Source of the DNA: an uncultured Oscillospiraceae bacterium
Lineage (GTDB): Bacteria; Bacillota; Clostridia; Oscillospirales; Oscillospiraceae
Assembly: GCA_905205085.1 (NCBI GenBank)
Contig: CAJLCG010000026.1
Coordinates: 1-26,987, forward strand
Reading direction: 5' to 3'
Length of the DNA stretch: 26,987 nt
Shown: piece by piece, positions 1 through 7,903 of the stretch
Layout of the letters: each line of letters opens with the position of its first letter
Numbering within the stretch: the stretch's first letter is position 1
Program-made: the position numbers and the translations under genes
The notes under the pieces: generated by a model
The model's database searches: none
The model's input: the letters and a program-made list of their open reading frames with translations, nothing else
What the model was told of the DNA's origin: nothing

Positions 1-117
1 AATATGTCAATATTTAGAAGTAACTTTTCACAATTTTTAAAAGTTTTCCACATTATCTGGCCTTTTTGTGGAAAGTAAAGTAGAATAGAGAAAAACGGAA
101 GGAAATGAGGTGCCGTG

Positions 118-1017
118 ATGACCGATGTGATCGTGGTGGGAGGCGGCCCGGCTGGGCTCACCGCCGGACTGTACCTGGCCCGGGCGGGACGAAGCGTGCT
201 GGTGCTGGAGGAGAGCACCCCCGGCGGACAGATCAATTTCTCCCCCCTTGTGGAAAATTATCCCGGCCTGCCCCGGGTGGCGGGCAGTGAGCTGGGCGAC
301 ACCCTGGCCCAACAGGCCCAGGACCTGGGGGCTCAGCTGGAGTATGAGAGCGTCACCGCGATAACACCTCTGGAGGACGGCTTCCAGGTGGACACCGACT
401 GCGGCAGCCACACCTGCAAGGGCCTCATTTTAGCCACCGGTGTGCGCCACCGTCCCCTGGGCCTTCCCGGCGAGGAGGACTTGGTGGGCCAGGGCATCTC
501 CTACTGCGCCGTGTGCGACGGTCCCTTCTGCAAGGGCAAGCCGGTGGCGGTGGTGGGCGGGGGCGATACTGCCCTCCAGGACGCCCTGTTTTTGGCCCAG
601 CTGTGTCCCCAGGTGACCCTCATCCACCGCCGGGACCAGTTCCGGGGCGCCCAGCGGCTGGTGGATCAGGTTTTGGCCTGCCCTAACATCCAGTGCCTCA
701 TGGACAGCACGGTGGAGGCCCTGGACCAGGCGGACGGCCAGCTCACTGGCATTCAGGTGAAGAACAAGGTCACCGGGGAAATCACCCCTCTCGCGGTGGA
801 TAATTTGTTTGTGGCGGTGGGGCAGCAGCCCCAGAACCAGCTTTTTGCCGACCTGGTGGAGCTGGACGAGGCGGGGTATATCCGCTCTTCCGACTGCCGC
901 ACCAGTCGGTCCGGCGTGTATGCCGCCGGGGATTGCCGGACAAAATCGGTGCGGCAGTTGACTACTGCGGTTAGTGATGGAACGGTAGCTGCCCTGCTTT
1001 TCTTGGAAGAAAAATAA
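118..1017 (+). CDS. trxB: Thioredoxin reductase-like FAD/NAD(P)H disulfide reductase
   Basis: It should pass electrons from NAD(P)H through FAD to a redox-active disulfide and on to thioredoxin or a similar small partner in the cytoplasm. The protein shows an N-terminal FAD loop GGGPAG (residues 8-13), the redox pair C130-A-V-C133 followed by DG, a second dinucleotide loop GGGDTA near residue 148, and the C-terminal FAD signature GVYAAGDC. This is the domain order of low-molecular-weight thioredoxin reductases, and about 299 residues is normal to slightly short. A GTG at 115 directly precedes the ATG at 118. I chose the ATG because the GGAAATGAGG ribosome site at 101-110 is better spaced from it. 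No thioredoxin gene adjoins, so the partner could also be a glutaredoxin-like protein or ferredoxin. The gene has no classical terminator, and the far end of repeat copy 1 begins 16 bases after the stop. Confidence 0.9.
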   Translation: MTDVIVVGGGPAGLTAGLYLARAGRSVLVLEESTPGGQINFSPLVENYPGLPRVAGSELGDTLAQQAQDLGAQLEYESVTAITPLEDGFQVDTDCGSHTCKGLILATGVRHRPLGLPGEEDLVGQGISYCAVCDGPFCKGKPVAVVGGGDTALQDALFLAQLCPQVTLIHRRDQFRGAQRLVDQVLACPNIQCLMDSTVEALDQADGQLTGIQVKNKVTGEITPLAVDNLFVAVGQQPQNQLFADLVELDEAGYIRSSDCRTSRSGVYAAGDCRTKSVRQLTTAVSDGTVAALLFLEEK

Positions 1018-1033
1018 CCCATAACGGAAAAAT

Positions 1034-1480
1034 GTGCCTTTCTGAGCGATCAGAAAGGCACGAAAGAATCGCCGGGGGACGGCTCCGATGAGCGCCTACG
1101 CACAGCGGGCGCTCATAGTCACCTTTCCCCCGGTCCCCCATTTTACGGGGGTACCCTACTAGGGGCTTGGCACTTTCATCCGGCGGTCCGAAAACATGAC
1201 CATCTAGTTCTTCTTGCCCCGGGGACACGGGCCCCTGCGGGTGCAAAATTTGCTGGAAAGGTGCGTTTAAATGACACCGCCTACTCTGGTATAGCCAGGG
1301 CAACTGGTCCTTTTCCCAGCCCCGCAGGGCGAAACCCAATCAATAAAAAAGGTAGGAGCGACGCAGAACGTCACTCCTACCTTTCATTTTATTACGGGCG
1401 CAGAGGCGAAGCGAAGCTTCGCACAAAGCTTTTTTGCCTACTTTTTTCTCGAAAAAAGTAGGGCTTTCTTTTAAGAAAGC
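1034..1480 (-). repeat. Structured intergenic repeat, copy 1 (near full length)
   Basis: This non-coding block fills the gap between the convergent trxB and clpB genes. Read on the minus strand from clpB, its hairpins are: H1 GCTTTCTT/AAGAAAGC (1463-1480), with the clpB stop codon in its loop; H2 CCTACTTTTTT/AAAAAAGTAGG (1437-1462); H3 GCGAAGC/GCTTCGC (1406-1422); H4 GGTAGGAGCGACG/CGTCACTCCTACC (1351-1381); a CCCGCAGGG-type H5 near 1320; H6 ATGAGCGCC/GGCGCTCAT (1088-1116); and H7, a 12-bp stem with a GCGA loop (1034-1061). The middle section (about 1140-1310) shares patches such as ACACCGCCTA with copies 2 and 4. Small open frames inside have no ribosome sites or family features and I do not call them. 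Confidence 0.85.
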
Positions 1481-4110
1481 GGGAGGTCGATGACTTCGCC
1501 GGAGAGGACCTCGCGGCCATCCACCACCAGCTCGCCGTCCCGGTAGTCCACGGTCAGGCGCTGACCGCTCTCCACCTGATCGGCAATGATCTTGCGGCTG
1601 ATGAGGGTCTCCACGGTGTGCTGGAGGTACCGGCGCAGAGGACGGGCGCCATAGATGGGATCGTAGGCGCTGTCGATGATAAAGTCCTTGGCGGCGGGGG
1701 TGAGCTCCACGGTGAGCTGCTTGTCCTCCAGACGGCGGTTGATGTCGGCCACCATCAGGTCGATGATGTGGGTCACGTTGTCCTTGGTCAGCGGCTTGTA
1801 GAAGACGATCTCGTCCAGACGGTTGAGGAACTCAGGTCGGAAGGAGCGCTTCAAGAGCTCGTTCACCTGATCCCGGGCCTCCTGGGAGATCTCGCCGTTG
1901 GCATCAATGCCGTCCAGCAGGAACTGGCTGCCCAGGTTGGAGGTCAGGATAATAATCGTGTTCTTAAAGTCCACGGTACGGCCCTGGCTGTCGGTGATGC
2001 GGCCGTCGTCCAGCACCTGGAGCAGGATGTTGAACACGTCGGGGTGGGCCTTTTCCACTTCATCAAAGAGGATGACGCTGTAAGGCTTACGCCGCACGGC
2101 CTCGGTGAGCTGGCCGCCCTCCTCGTAGCCCACATATCCCGGAGGGGCACCGATCAGACGAGAGACGGAGAACTTCTCCATGTACTCGGACATATCAATA
2201 CGCACCAGGTTCTTCTCGCTGTCAAACAGAGACTCGGCCAGGGTCTTGGCCAACTCAGTCTTACCAACACCGGTGGGGCCCAGGAACAGGAAGGAGCCGA
2301 TGGGCTTGTTGGGGTCGGCGATGCCGGCGCGGCTGCGCAGGATGGCCTCGGACACCAGGCGCACGGCCTCGTCCTGGCCCACCACACGCTGGTGGAGGAT
2401 GTCCTCCAGGTGCAGCAGCTTCTCCCGCTCGCCCTCCATCAGACGGGCCACGGGGATGCCGGTCCACCGCTCGATGATGCGGGCGATCTCCTCCTCGGTG
2501 ACCTTATCCCGCAGCAGAGAGCGCTGACGGCCCTCGTTGGCAATCTGCTCCTCCGCCTCCAGAGCCTTTTTCAGCTCGGGAATCTTGCCGTACTGGAGCT
2601 CGGCGGCCTTATTGAGGTCATACTCCCGCTGGGCCTTCTCCAGCTGGGCGTTGGCCTCCTCCAGGTCCTCCCGGAGCTTCTGGACCTTGCCGATGGCGTT
2701 CTTCTCGTTGTCCCACTGGGCCTTCTTGGCGTTGAACTCCTCCCGCATGTCGGAGAGCTCCTTCTGAATTTCCGCCAGGTGCTCCTGGGAGATCTTGTCG
2801 GTCTCCTTCTTCAAGGCGGCCTCCTCGATCTCATGCTGGATAATCTTGCGCTGGATGATGTCCAGCTCGGTGGGCATGGAGTCCATCTCGGTGCGGATCA
2901 TGGCACAGGCCTCATCCACCAGGTCGATGGCCTTGTCGGGGAGGAACCGGTCGGTGATATAGCGGTTAGAGAGGGTAGCGGCGGCAATAATGGCGCCGTC
3001 GGTGATCTTCACGCCGTGATAGACCTCGTAGCGCTCTTTCAGGCCACGGAGAATGGCAATGGCGTCCTCCACGGAGGGCTCATTGACCATGACGGGCTGG
3101 AACCGGCGCTCCAGAGCGGCGTCCTTCTCAATATACTGGCGGTACTCGTTGAGGGTGGTGGCGCCGATGCAGTGGAGCTCGCCCCGGGCCAGCATGGGCT
3201 TGAGCAGGTTGCCCGCATCCATGGAGCCCTCGGTCTTACCCGCACCCACGATGGTGTGCAGCTCATCGATGAAGAGGATGATGCGGCCCTCGCTCTTCTT
3301 GACCTCATTCAATACGGCTTTCAGCCGCTCCTCAAATTCGCCCCGGTACTTGGCGCCTGCAATCAGAGCGCCCATGTCCAGGGAGAAGATGGTCTTGTCC
3401 TTCAGGCTGGCGGGCACATCGCCCTTGACGATTCGCTGGGCCAGGCCCTCGGCAATGGCGGTCTTGCCGACACCGGGCTCGCCGATGAGGACGGGGTTAT
3501 TTTTGCTCTTCCGGCTCAGAATCCGGATGACGTTACGGATTTCATCGTCCCGGCCGATGACGGGGTCCAGCTTGTTCTGACGGGCCCGGTCCACCAGGTC
3601 GGTGCCGTACTTTTTCAGGGCGTCGTAGGTCTCCTCCGGATTGTCGGAGGTGACACGCTGGTTGCCACGGACGCTGGCCAAGGCCTGCATGACCTTCTCC
3701 TTGGTCACATTATAGGTGCGGAACAGCTCCTTCAGGTTGGAGTTGGGGCGCTCCATCAGGCCGAGGAAGATGTGCTCCACCGAGATATACTCGTCCTTCA
3801 TGGCGCTGGCCTGCTCCTGGGCGGCGGTGAGGGCGCGGTCCACATCCTGGGCCACGTACACCTTGTCGGCCTCCCGGCTGCCGCCGGACACCTTGGGCAG
3901 CTTGTTCACCAGGTCAGCGGCCGCCGCCTGGAAGCTGGGCACCGTCATACCCATGGCGGTGAGCAGCTGGGGAATAAAGCCCTCCTGGTCGCTGACCAGG
4001 GCCAGCAGCAGGTGCTCCTGCTCGATCTGCTGGTTGCCGTGGGCCTGGGCAATATCCTGGGCCCCCTGGATGGCGGCAAGAGACTTCTGAGTAAACTGAT
4101 TCATATTCAT
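1471..4110 (-). CDS. clpB: ATP-dependent disaggregase chaperone ClpB
   Basis: ClpB is a hexameric AAA+ machine that pulls polypeptides out of aggregates together with DnaK. The 879-residue product has the expected order: an N-terminal repeat domain (about 1-150), a first AAA+ module with Walker A GEPGVGKT at 210-217 and Walker B LFIDELH, a long charged coiled-coil middle domain (about 410-540) that separates ClpB from ClpC/ClpA, then a second AAA+ module with GPTGVGKT near 611 and LFDEVEKAH. Length is close to the usual 860-870. The ATG at 4110 follows AGGAGG with a 10-base spacer; a second ATG two codons later is possible. A CIRCE operator overlaps its promoter, so HrcA repression is expected. 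The last codons (Leu-Ser-stop) come from the GCTTTCTT arm of repeat copy 1, so the repeat has supplied the C-terminus. Confidence 0.97.
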   Translation of the reverse strand: MNMNQFTQKSLAAIQGAQDIAQAHGNQQIEQEHLLLALVSDQEGFIPQLLTAMGMTVPSFQAAAADLVNKLPKVSGGSREADKVYVAQDVDRALTAAQEQASAMKDEYISVEHIFLGLMERPNSNLKELFRTYNVTKEKVMQALASVRGNQRVTSDNPEETYDALKKYGTDLVDRARQNKLDPVIGRDDEIRNVIRILSRKSKNNPVLIGEPGVGKTAIAEGLAQRIVKGDVPASLKDKTIFSLDMGALIAGAKYRGEFEERLKAVLNEVKKSEGRIILFIDELHTIVGAGKTEGSMDAGNLLKPMLARGELHCIGATTLNEYRQYIEKDAALERRFQPVMVNEPSVEDAIAILRGLKERYEVYHGVKITDGAIIAAATLSNRYITDRFLPDKAIDLVDEACAMIRTEMDSMPTELDIIQRKIIQHEIEEAALKKETDKISQEHLAEIQKELSDMREEFNAKKAQWDNEKNAIGKVQKLREDLEEANAQLEKAQREYDLNKAAELQYGKIPELKKALEAEEQIANEGRQRSLLRDKVTEEEIARIIERWTGIPVARLMEGEREKLLHLEDILHQRVVGQDEAVRLVSEAILRSRAGIADPNKPIGSFLFLGPTGVGKTELAKTLAESLFDSEKNLVRIDMSEYMEKFSVSRLIGAPPGYVGYEEGGQLTEAVRRKPYSVILFDEVEKAHPDVFNILLQVLDDGRITDSQGRTVDFKNTIIILTSNLGSQFLLDGIDANGEISQEARDQVNELLKRSFRPEFLNRLDEIVFYKPLTKDNVTHIIDLMVADINRRLEDKQLTVELTPAAKDFIIDSAYDPIYGARPLRRYLQHTVETLISRKIIADQVESGQRLTVDYRDGELVVDGREVLSGEVIDLPLS

Positions 4111-4153
4111 AGTAAGAAACCCTCCTTTTCATGGGGTTTTTCCATTCTTAATT

Positions 4154-4180
4154 TTAGCACTCTATTATTATAAGTGCTAA
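4154..4180 (-). promoter_or_regulatory. CIRCE operator (HrcA site) of clpB
   Basis: TTAGCACTC, nine bases, then AAGTGCTAA matches the CIRCE inverted repeat (TTAGCACTC-N9-GAGTGCTAA) with a single change in the second arm. It lies 44 bases upstream of the clpB start. The minus-strand -10 box sits inside its spacer, so bound HrcA would block RNA polymerase. Confidence 0.93.
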
Positions 4181-4196
4181 CGTGATGATAAACCAA
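4167..4196 (-). promoter_or_regulatory. clpB promoter overlapping CIRCE
   Basis: On the minus strand TTGGTT (4191-4196) and TATAAT (4167-4172) are 18 bases apart. The -10 box falls within the CIRCE spacer. The match is that of a SigA-type promoter under HrcA repression. Confidence 0.75.
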
Positions 4197-4223
4197 GTCT
4201 GGGGAAAATGCAAGAGAAAGTTT

Positions 4224-4254
4224 GAAAAAAGGGCGGGTAATTTACCCGCCCTTT
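4224..4254 (-). terminator. Rho-independent terminator after hsp20
   Basis: A 9-bp stem GGGCGGGTA/TACCCGCCC (4231-4239 and 4243-4251), extended by A-T pairs, is followed on the minus strand by six T residues. It separates hsp20 from clpB, so the two heat-shock genes are probably separate transcripts. Confidence 0.88.
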
Positions 4255-4266
4255 GGAGATTCGCTG

Positions 4267-4692
4267 TTACTCAATGGCGATCTTCCGGCTCTGGGGGATC
4301 ACCTCGCCCTGCTTGGGCAGGGTCAGCTTCAGCACGCCGTTGTCATAGGCGGCGGTGATGTTCTCCTCCTGGATACCGGAGACATCGAAGGAGCGCTGGT
4401 AGCTGCCGCAGCGGCGCTCCCGGCACAGGTACTTGCCCTCCTCCTTCTTTTCGGAGGTTTCCTGGTGCTTGGCGGTGATGGTCAGCACGCCATCCTGCAG
4501 GTGCAGGTCAATGTCGCCCTTGTTAAAGCCGGGCAGATCAGCCTCCAGCAGGTAGTGGTCGCCCTTGTCCTGGATGTCGGTGCGGAAGGCGGGCAGCTGG
4601 CGCTGGCTGGCGGGGAACATGGAACGCTCAAATTCATCAAACAGGTCGTTGAAACTATTGCTCATACGTCCAAAGGGAATCATGCTATACAT
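4267..4692 (-). CDS. Small heat-shock protein (Hsp20/alpha-crystallin)
   Basis: This is an ATP-independent holdase that binds unfolding proteins in the cytoplasm and hands them to ClpB/DnaK. The 141-residue product has a short variable N-terminus with the MIPFGR start common in clostridial Hsp20s, then an alpha-crystallin domain (about 30-130) containing YLLEADLPGF, the GVLTITA strand and the family signature GVLKLTLPK. A C-terminal I-x-I-type tail (KIAIE) follows. I chose the ATG at 4692 because GGAG lies eight bases before it. A TTG two codons upstream would sit only three bases from the ribosome site. It is transcribed towards clpB but has its own terminator. A near-perfect CIRCE site lies 128 bases upstream, which fits co-induction with clpB on heat shock. 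Confidence 0.93.
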   Translation of the reverse strand: MYSMIPFGRMSNSFNDLFDEFERSMFPASQRQLPAFRTDIQDKGDHYLLEADLPGFNKGDIDLHLQDGVLTITAKHQETSEKKEEGKYLCRERRCGSYQRSFDVSGIQEENITAAYDNGVLKLTLPKQGEVIPQSRKIAIE

Positions 4693-4763
4693 AATCAAAA
4701 CTCCTTTCGGCCCAATGGGGGGCGGTTTGTATTTGCTCCCGGGCCCTTCTGAACTTTGACTTT

Positions 4764-4769
4764 AGTATA
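4764..4769 (-). promoter_or_regulatory. Candidate -10 box for hsp20
   Basis: TATACT on the minus strand lies 71 bases upstream of the hsp20 start. No good -35 sits 16-18 bases away. An alternative -10 (TATATT) falls inside the CIRCE spacer, mirroring the clpB arrangement, but its -35 is also weak. Which one is used cannot be settled from sequence. Confidence 0.35.
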
Positions 4770-4819
4770 GTGCCCAATTATGAACAGTTCTTGCAAACAT
4801 TGTGTCTAAATTGTAAATT

Positions 4820-4846
4820 CTAGCACTCTCAATATAAGAGTGCTAA
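4820..4846. promoter_or_regulatory. CIRCE operator between hsp20 and the dehydrogenase
   Basis: CTAGCACTC, nine bases, then GAGTGCTAA is CIRCE with one change at the outermost base. It sits between divergent genes, 128 bases before hsp20 and 98 before the dehydrogenase start. hsp20 is the expected target. The plus-strand promoter begins only 16 bases beyond it, so the dehydrogenase may also be affected. Confidence 0.93.
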
Positions 4847-4862
4847 TTTTAAAAAGGCAGCC

Positions 4863-4891
4863 TTGCCCGGCCGGAGAGAAATCAGTATAAT
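4863..4891 (+). promoter_or_regulatory. Promoter of the 2-hydroxyacid dehydrogenase gene
   Basis: TTGCCC (4863-4868) and a perfect TATAAT (4886-4891) are separated by 17 bases. The start codon lies 54 bases downstream of the -10. Confidence 0.8.
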
Positions 4892-4944
4892 AAGAAATGA
4901 TAGAAAAACCGCACTTATGCGGATAAAATAAAGGAGGAACCCCA

Positions 4945-5934
4945 TTGAAGATCCTTGTGTACGGCCCCAAGGCCCGCTATGACACCTACATGCCCGACTT
5001 TGCCGCCCAGCTGGGGGCGGAGCTGGTATTTTGTCCTCTGGATCAGTCGCCCCGCCAGGCGGCGGCGGACAACCCCGACGCTCAGGTGCTCTTTGACGAC
5101 CCCATTGTGGACGTGGGCCGGGAGATCATTGACCTGCTGCCCAACCTGAAGCTCATCCAGTCGGAGGGCGTGGCCTTCAACCGCATTGACCTGGAGGCGG
5201 CCAAAGAAAAGGGGATCTTCGTGTGCAACAACAAGGGGTGTAACGCCGATTCCGTGGCGGAGCACACCATTATGCTCATGCTCATGGCCCTGCGCCACGG
5301 CATCACCGGCCACAACGCGGTGAAGGCGGGCCGCCAGGTGCAGATGAAGGAGGCGGTCATGGCCTCCGGCAGCCCGGAGCTGGGTGAGCAGACCGTGGGT
5401 CTGGTGGGCTTTGGCGACATCGCTCAGGCCACCGCCCGGCGGCTCAAGCCGTTTGGCTGCAAGATGTACTATTACAGTCTCCATCGCCGTTCCCCCGAGG
5501 TGGAGGCCGACTTCGGGGTGGAGTACCTACCCCTGGAGGAGCTGGCCGCCGCCTGTGACATCCTTTCCCTCCACTGCGCCGTCAACGACCAGACCCGGAA
5601 CATGGTGAACGCCGAGCTGGTCTCCAAGATGAAGCCGGGCATTATCCTGGTGAACACCGCCCGTGGCGACCTGGTGGACAACCTGGCGGTGCGTCAGGGC
5701 CTGCTGGATGGCCGCATCAGCGGCATTGCTATGGACACCCTGGCCCCCGAGCCCACCCCTGCCGACCACCCTCTGGTGGATCTGCCTGCCGAAATTGCCG
5801 ACCGGGCCATCTACTCTCCCCACCTGGGCGGCAACACCGGCGGCTCCTTCCGCCGGGCGCACACCAACATGTGGAACAATGTGAAGCTCATCCAGGAGGG
5901 TAAGCGGCCGAATTTTGTGGTAAATGGGCTGTAA
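4945..5934 (+). CDS. D-isomer-specific 2-hydroxyacid dehydrogenase
   Basis: This is an NAD(P)-dependent oxidoreductase of the D-lactate/phosphoglycerate dehydrogenase superfamily that interconverts a 2-keto acid and a D-2-hydroxy acid. The substrate is not predictable here. The 329 residues show the Rossmann loop G155-F-G-D-I-A160 and the catalytic set of the family: Arg240 in NTARGD, Glu269 in LAPEP and His293 in SPHLGG. The GFGDIA loop departs slightly from the classical GxGxxG. The start is a TTG at 4945, supported by AAGGAGG seven bases upstream; no better ATG exists nearby. It is a single-gene unit with its own promoter and terminator, divergent from hsp20 across a CIRCE site. A stress link is possible but unproven. 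Confidence 0.9.
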   Translation: MKILVYGPKARYDTYMPDFAAQLGAELVFCPLDQSPRQAAADNPDAQVLFDDPIVDVGREIIDLLPNLKLIQSEGVAFNRIDLEAAKEKGIFVCNNKGCNADSVAEHTIMLMLMALRHGITGHNAVKAGRQVQMKEAVMASGSPELGEQTVGLVGFGDIAQATARRLKPFGCKMYYYSLHRRSPEVEADFGVEYLPLEELAAACDILSLHCAVNDQTRNMVNAELVSKMKPGIILVNTARGDLVDNLAVRQGLLDGRISGIAMDTLAPEPTPADHPLVDLPAEIADRAIYSPHLGGNTGGSFRRAHTNMWNNVKLIQEGKRPNFVVNGL

Positions 5935-5945
5935 GATTCTTTAAA

Positions 5946-5986
5946 GCAAAACCGCAGTCGGAGGAAACCGGCTGCGGTTTTTGTTT
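5946..5986 (+). terminator. Rho-independent terminator after the dehydrogenase
   Basis: AACCGCAGTCGG pairs with CCGGCTGCGGTT (one T-G wobble) around a GAGGAAA-type loop and is followed by a T-rich run. It ends the dehydrogenase transcript just before repeat copy 2 begins. Confidence 0.9.
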
Positions 5987-6001
5987 TTAGGAGACGGGGG
6001 T

Positions 6002-6809
6002 GTGACTTTCTGAACGATCAGAAAGTCACCAAAGAATCGCCGGGGCCGCCTTCGATGAGCGCCTTCGCGCAGCGGGCGCTCATAGGCGGCTTGCCCCGGA
6101 CCCCTGGCTACGGGGGACGCCCTCCTGAAAGATGGGCACTTGCGTCCGGCGGCTCCGGACACAAGACTTTGCATCTTTCTTGCCTCGGCCCACAGGGGCC
6201 TACCGGGGCAGAAATTAAAAAGTGTCTACACTGTACGAACACCGCCTAGTCTGGCAAAGCTGTGGTAGCTGGTCCATCCGATCACCGCCGCACCAAACAG
6301 GTAGGGGCGCACCAGGCGGTGTACGTTAGAACTGCCCATAATCGGGGCCCCCGCCAAAGCCCAGCGAAGCGGGTTTGGTGGGGAGAGGAGGAGCAAGGAA
6401 GCGACATGACGGATGCCCACACTTGGGCGTCCGGAATATAGCGGACTTTGCGACGACGAGGTCCCAGTGGGCCGAGTGGAGAGGGGTGCACGGTCAAAAT
6501 TTAGGCCGCCGGAAGAGAGGAGGAGGCCAAAGGGACCCGCTCCCGTAACAGGGGGACCGGGGGAAAGGTGACTATGAGCGCCCGCTCCGCGTAGGCGCTC
6601 ATCGGAGCCGTCCCCCGGCGATCTTTGGTTCTTTCCATCGCTGGAAAGAACACGCCTCTCTCCCCGCCCCGCAGGGCGGAACCCTCCAAATAAAAAAGTG
6701 GGAGCGACGCAGAACGTCACTCCCACAAAAAATCTCTCTTACGGGCGCAGAGGCAAAGCAAAGCTTTGCACAAAGCTTTTTTGCCTACTTTTTTCTCGAA
6801 AAAAGTAGG
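6002..6809. repeat. Structured intergenic repeat, copy 2 (composite, about 0.8 kb)
   Basis: This is the largest gene-free stretch in the window. The outer parts form a minus-oriented copy: H7 at 6002-6029 (12-bp stem, ACGA loop), H6 at 6055-6083, the ACACCGCCTA patch near 6240, then after an interruption H5 near 6664-6680, H4 GTGGGAGCGACG/CGTCACTCCCAC (6698-6726), H3 GCAAAGC/GCTTTGC (6753-6769) and H2 CCTACTTTTTT/AAAAAAGTAGG (6784-6809), which ends flush with the glycosyltransferase stop codon. Between about 6440 and 6651 lies a plus-oriented distal half of a second copy with its own H6 (6574-6602) and H7 (GTTCTTTCCA/TGGAAAGAAC, 6628-6651). About 6285-6440 shows further hairpins but no match elsewhere in the window. 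No credible gene is present. Confidence 0.85.
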
Positions 6810-7838
6810 TTAGTTGAATTTATAAATCTTCCGGGCCAGACGATAAAGTCCCACCGACAGCTTCCGTCCCTGATAGCCCGGGAAGGCGGTAAAGGCGGAC
6901 ACGGCGCGGTACTTCATCTTGTGATAGATACCGGAGTCCACGGTGCGCAGGTACTCCCACAGCTGGGTGCGCTTGCCCAGGGCCTCGGGAGAGCTGTCGA
7001 TAACCAGGAAGATGGAGGAAATGGCCATCATCATGGCCAGGTAGTTGAACATATACCGGCCCAGCTTCTTGTGCTCGGCGGAGACCTGGCGCAGATCATG
7101 GGAATTGATCATATGGTAGGTGACCCGCAGCTGCTGGTCCACCCGGGTGACCATCACCTTCTCATTGACGCTCTGGTCGGAGCGGCCGATGAAGTAGCGG
7201 TACAGGTCCACATCCAGGTAGTACATATTCTTCACGTAGGGCAGGGGCTGGTACACAAAGATGTTATCCACATAGAAGGTATGCTTGGGCAGCTCCAGAT
7301 TGCAGTCCCGCAGCAGCTGGGTGCGGTAGATGACCGAATGCATCAGCAGGTACTGGGAGGGGCGGAAGCGGCCGATCTGGTCCCAGCCAAACACCTTGTT
7401 GCGGGGGAACACATTGCGGTAATTCATAACCCGCTGGGTGTTGGTCTCGGCGTGCTCGTAGACATAGTTGCAGATCATCATGTCCACCAGCTTGTTGTCC
7501 CGGACAAACTGACGCAGCTTGTCCAGGGCCTTGTGCAGGGAGGGCACGTCCACCCAGTCGTCGGAGTCCACCACCTTGTAGTAGATGCCCCGGGCGTTGC
7601 GGATGCCCTGGTTGACGCCCTCGCCGTGGCCGCCGTTCTCCTGGTGGATGGCCCGGACAATGTCGGGGTACTGCTCCTGGTAGCGGTCGCAGATGGCGGG
7701 GGTGTCGTCCTTGGTGGAGCCGTCGTCCACCAGGATGATCTCGATGTCGTCGCCGCCCTGGAGCAGGGTCTCCACACAGTGCTCCATGTAGGCGGCGGAG
7801 TTATAGCAGGGGACGGCAAAGGTAATCAGCTTATCCAT
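6810..7838 (-). CDS. Family 2 glycosyltransferase
   Basis: It transfers a sugar from a nucleotide donor onto a surface glycan or lipid acceptor at the cytoplasmic face. The GT-A fold is clear: VPCYNSAAYME (9-19), VDDGSTKDDT with Asp38-Asp39, and the metal-binding Asp91-Ser-Asp93-Asp94 in VVDSDDW, with an ENGGHGEGVNQG segment between them as in many clostridial GT2 enzymes. The 342-residue protein has no obvious membrane segments, and its C-terminus ends in a basic stretch. The ATG at 7838 follows GAGGAG by ten bases. It lies 65 bases downstream of glf on the same strand, so a galactofuranosyl or related transferase role is a reasonable inference, though the sugar is not readable from sequence. 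Its stop codon abuts hairpin H2 of repeat copy 2. Confidence 0.9.
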   Translation of the reverse strand: MDKLITFAVPCYNSAAYMEHCVETLLQGGDDIEIILVDDGSTKDDTPAICDRYQEQYPDIVRAIHQENGGHGEGVNQGIRNARGIYYKVVDSDDWVDVPSLHKALDKLRQFVRDNKLVDMMICNYVYEHAETNTQRVMNYRNVFPRNKVFGWDQIGRFRPSQYLLMHSVIYRTQLLRDCNLELPKHTFYVDNIFVYQPLPYVKNMYYLDVDLYRYFIGRSDQSVNEKVMVTRVDQQLRVTYHMINSHDLRQVSAEHKKLGRYMFNYLAMMMAISSIFLVIDSSPEALGKRTQLWEYLRTVDSGIYHKMKYRAVSAFTAFPGYQGRKLSVGLYRLARKIYKFN

Positions 7839-7863
7839 ATGTAGTTCTCTCCTCTCGTCGGAG

Positions 7864-7886
7864 GGGGCGCGGGTCTCCCGCGCCCC
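7864..7886 (-). promoter_or_regulatory. GC-rich hairpin between glf and the glycosyltransferase gene
   Basis: GGGGCGCGGG and CCCGCGCCCC form a perfect 10-bp stem with a three-base TCT loop. No T-run follows, so this is not a classical terminator. It lies just upstream of the glycosyltransferase ribosome site. It may stabilise, process or attenuate the bicistronic mRNA. Confidence 0.6.
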
Positions 7887-7903
7887 GACGGCTCACGCCG
7901 AAA

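Noticed and set aside
1261..1461. Small open frames inside the structured repeats (here and in 6055-6726, 14902-15418)
   Set aside because: They have no ribosome sites, the frames are not conserved between copies, and stems change in pairs without regard to codons.
1437..1462. H2 of the repeats as ordinary intrinsic terminators
   Set aside because: The stem is A/T-rich, but neither strand has a T-run directly after it. It may still stop or process transcripts, but it does not fit the classical form.
1034..1480. Repeats as a CRISPR array or classical REP/RAYT elements
   Set aside because: There are no short regularly spaced direct repeats and no cas genes. The elements are far longer than REP units and no Y1 transposase is in the window, though mobilisation in trans cannot be excluded.
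1618..4173. Very long open frame opposite clpB
   Set aside because: It is a shadow of the GC-rich clpB codons. The protein is low-complexity in G, L, V and H with no family features, while ClpB is unmistakable. The same applies to long antisense frames over pncB, ftsH and glf.
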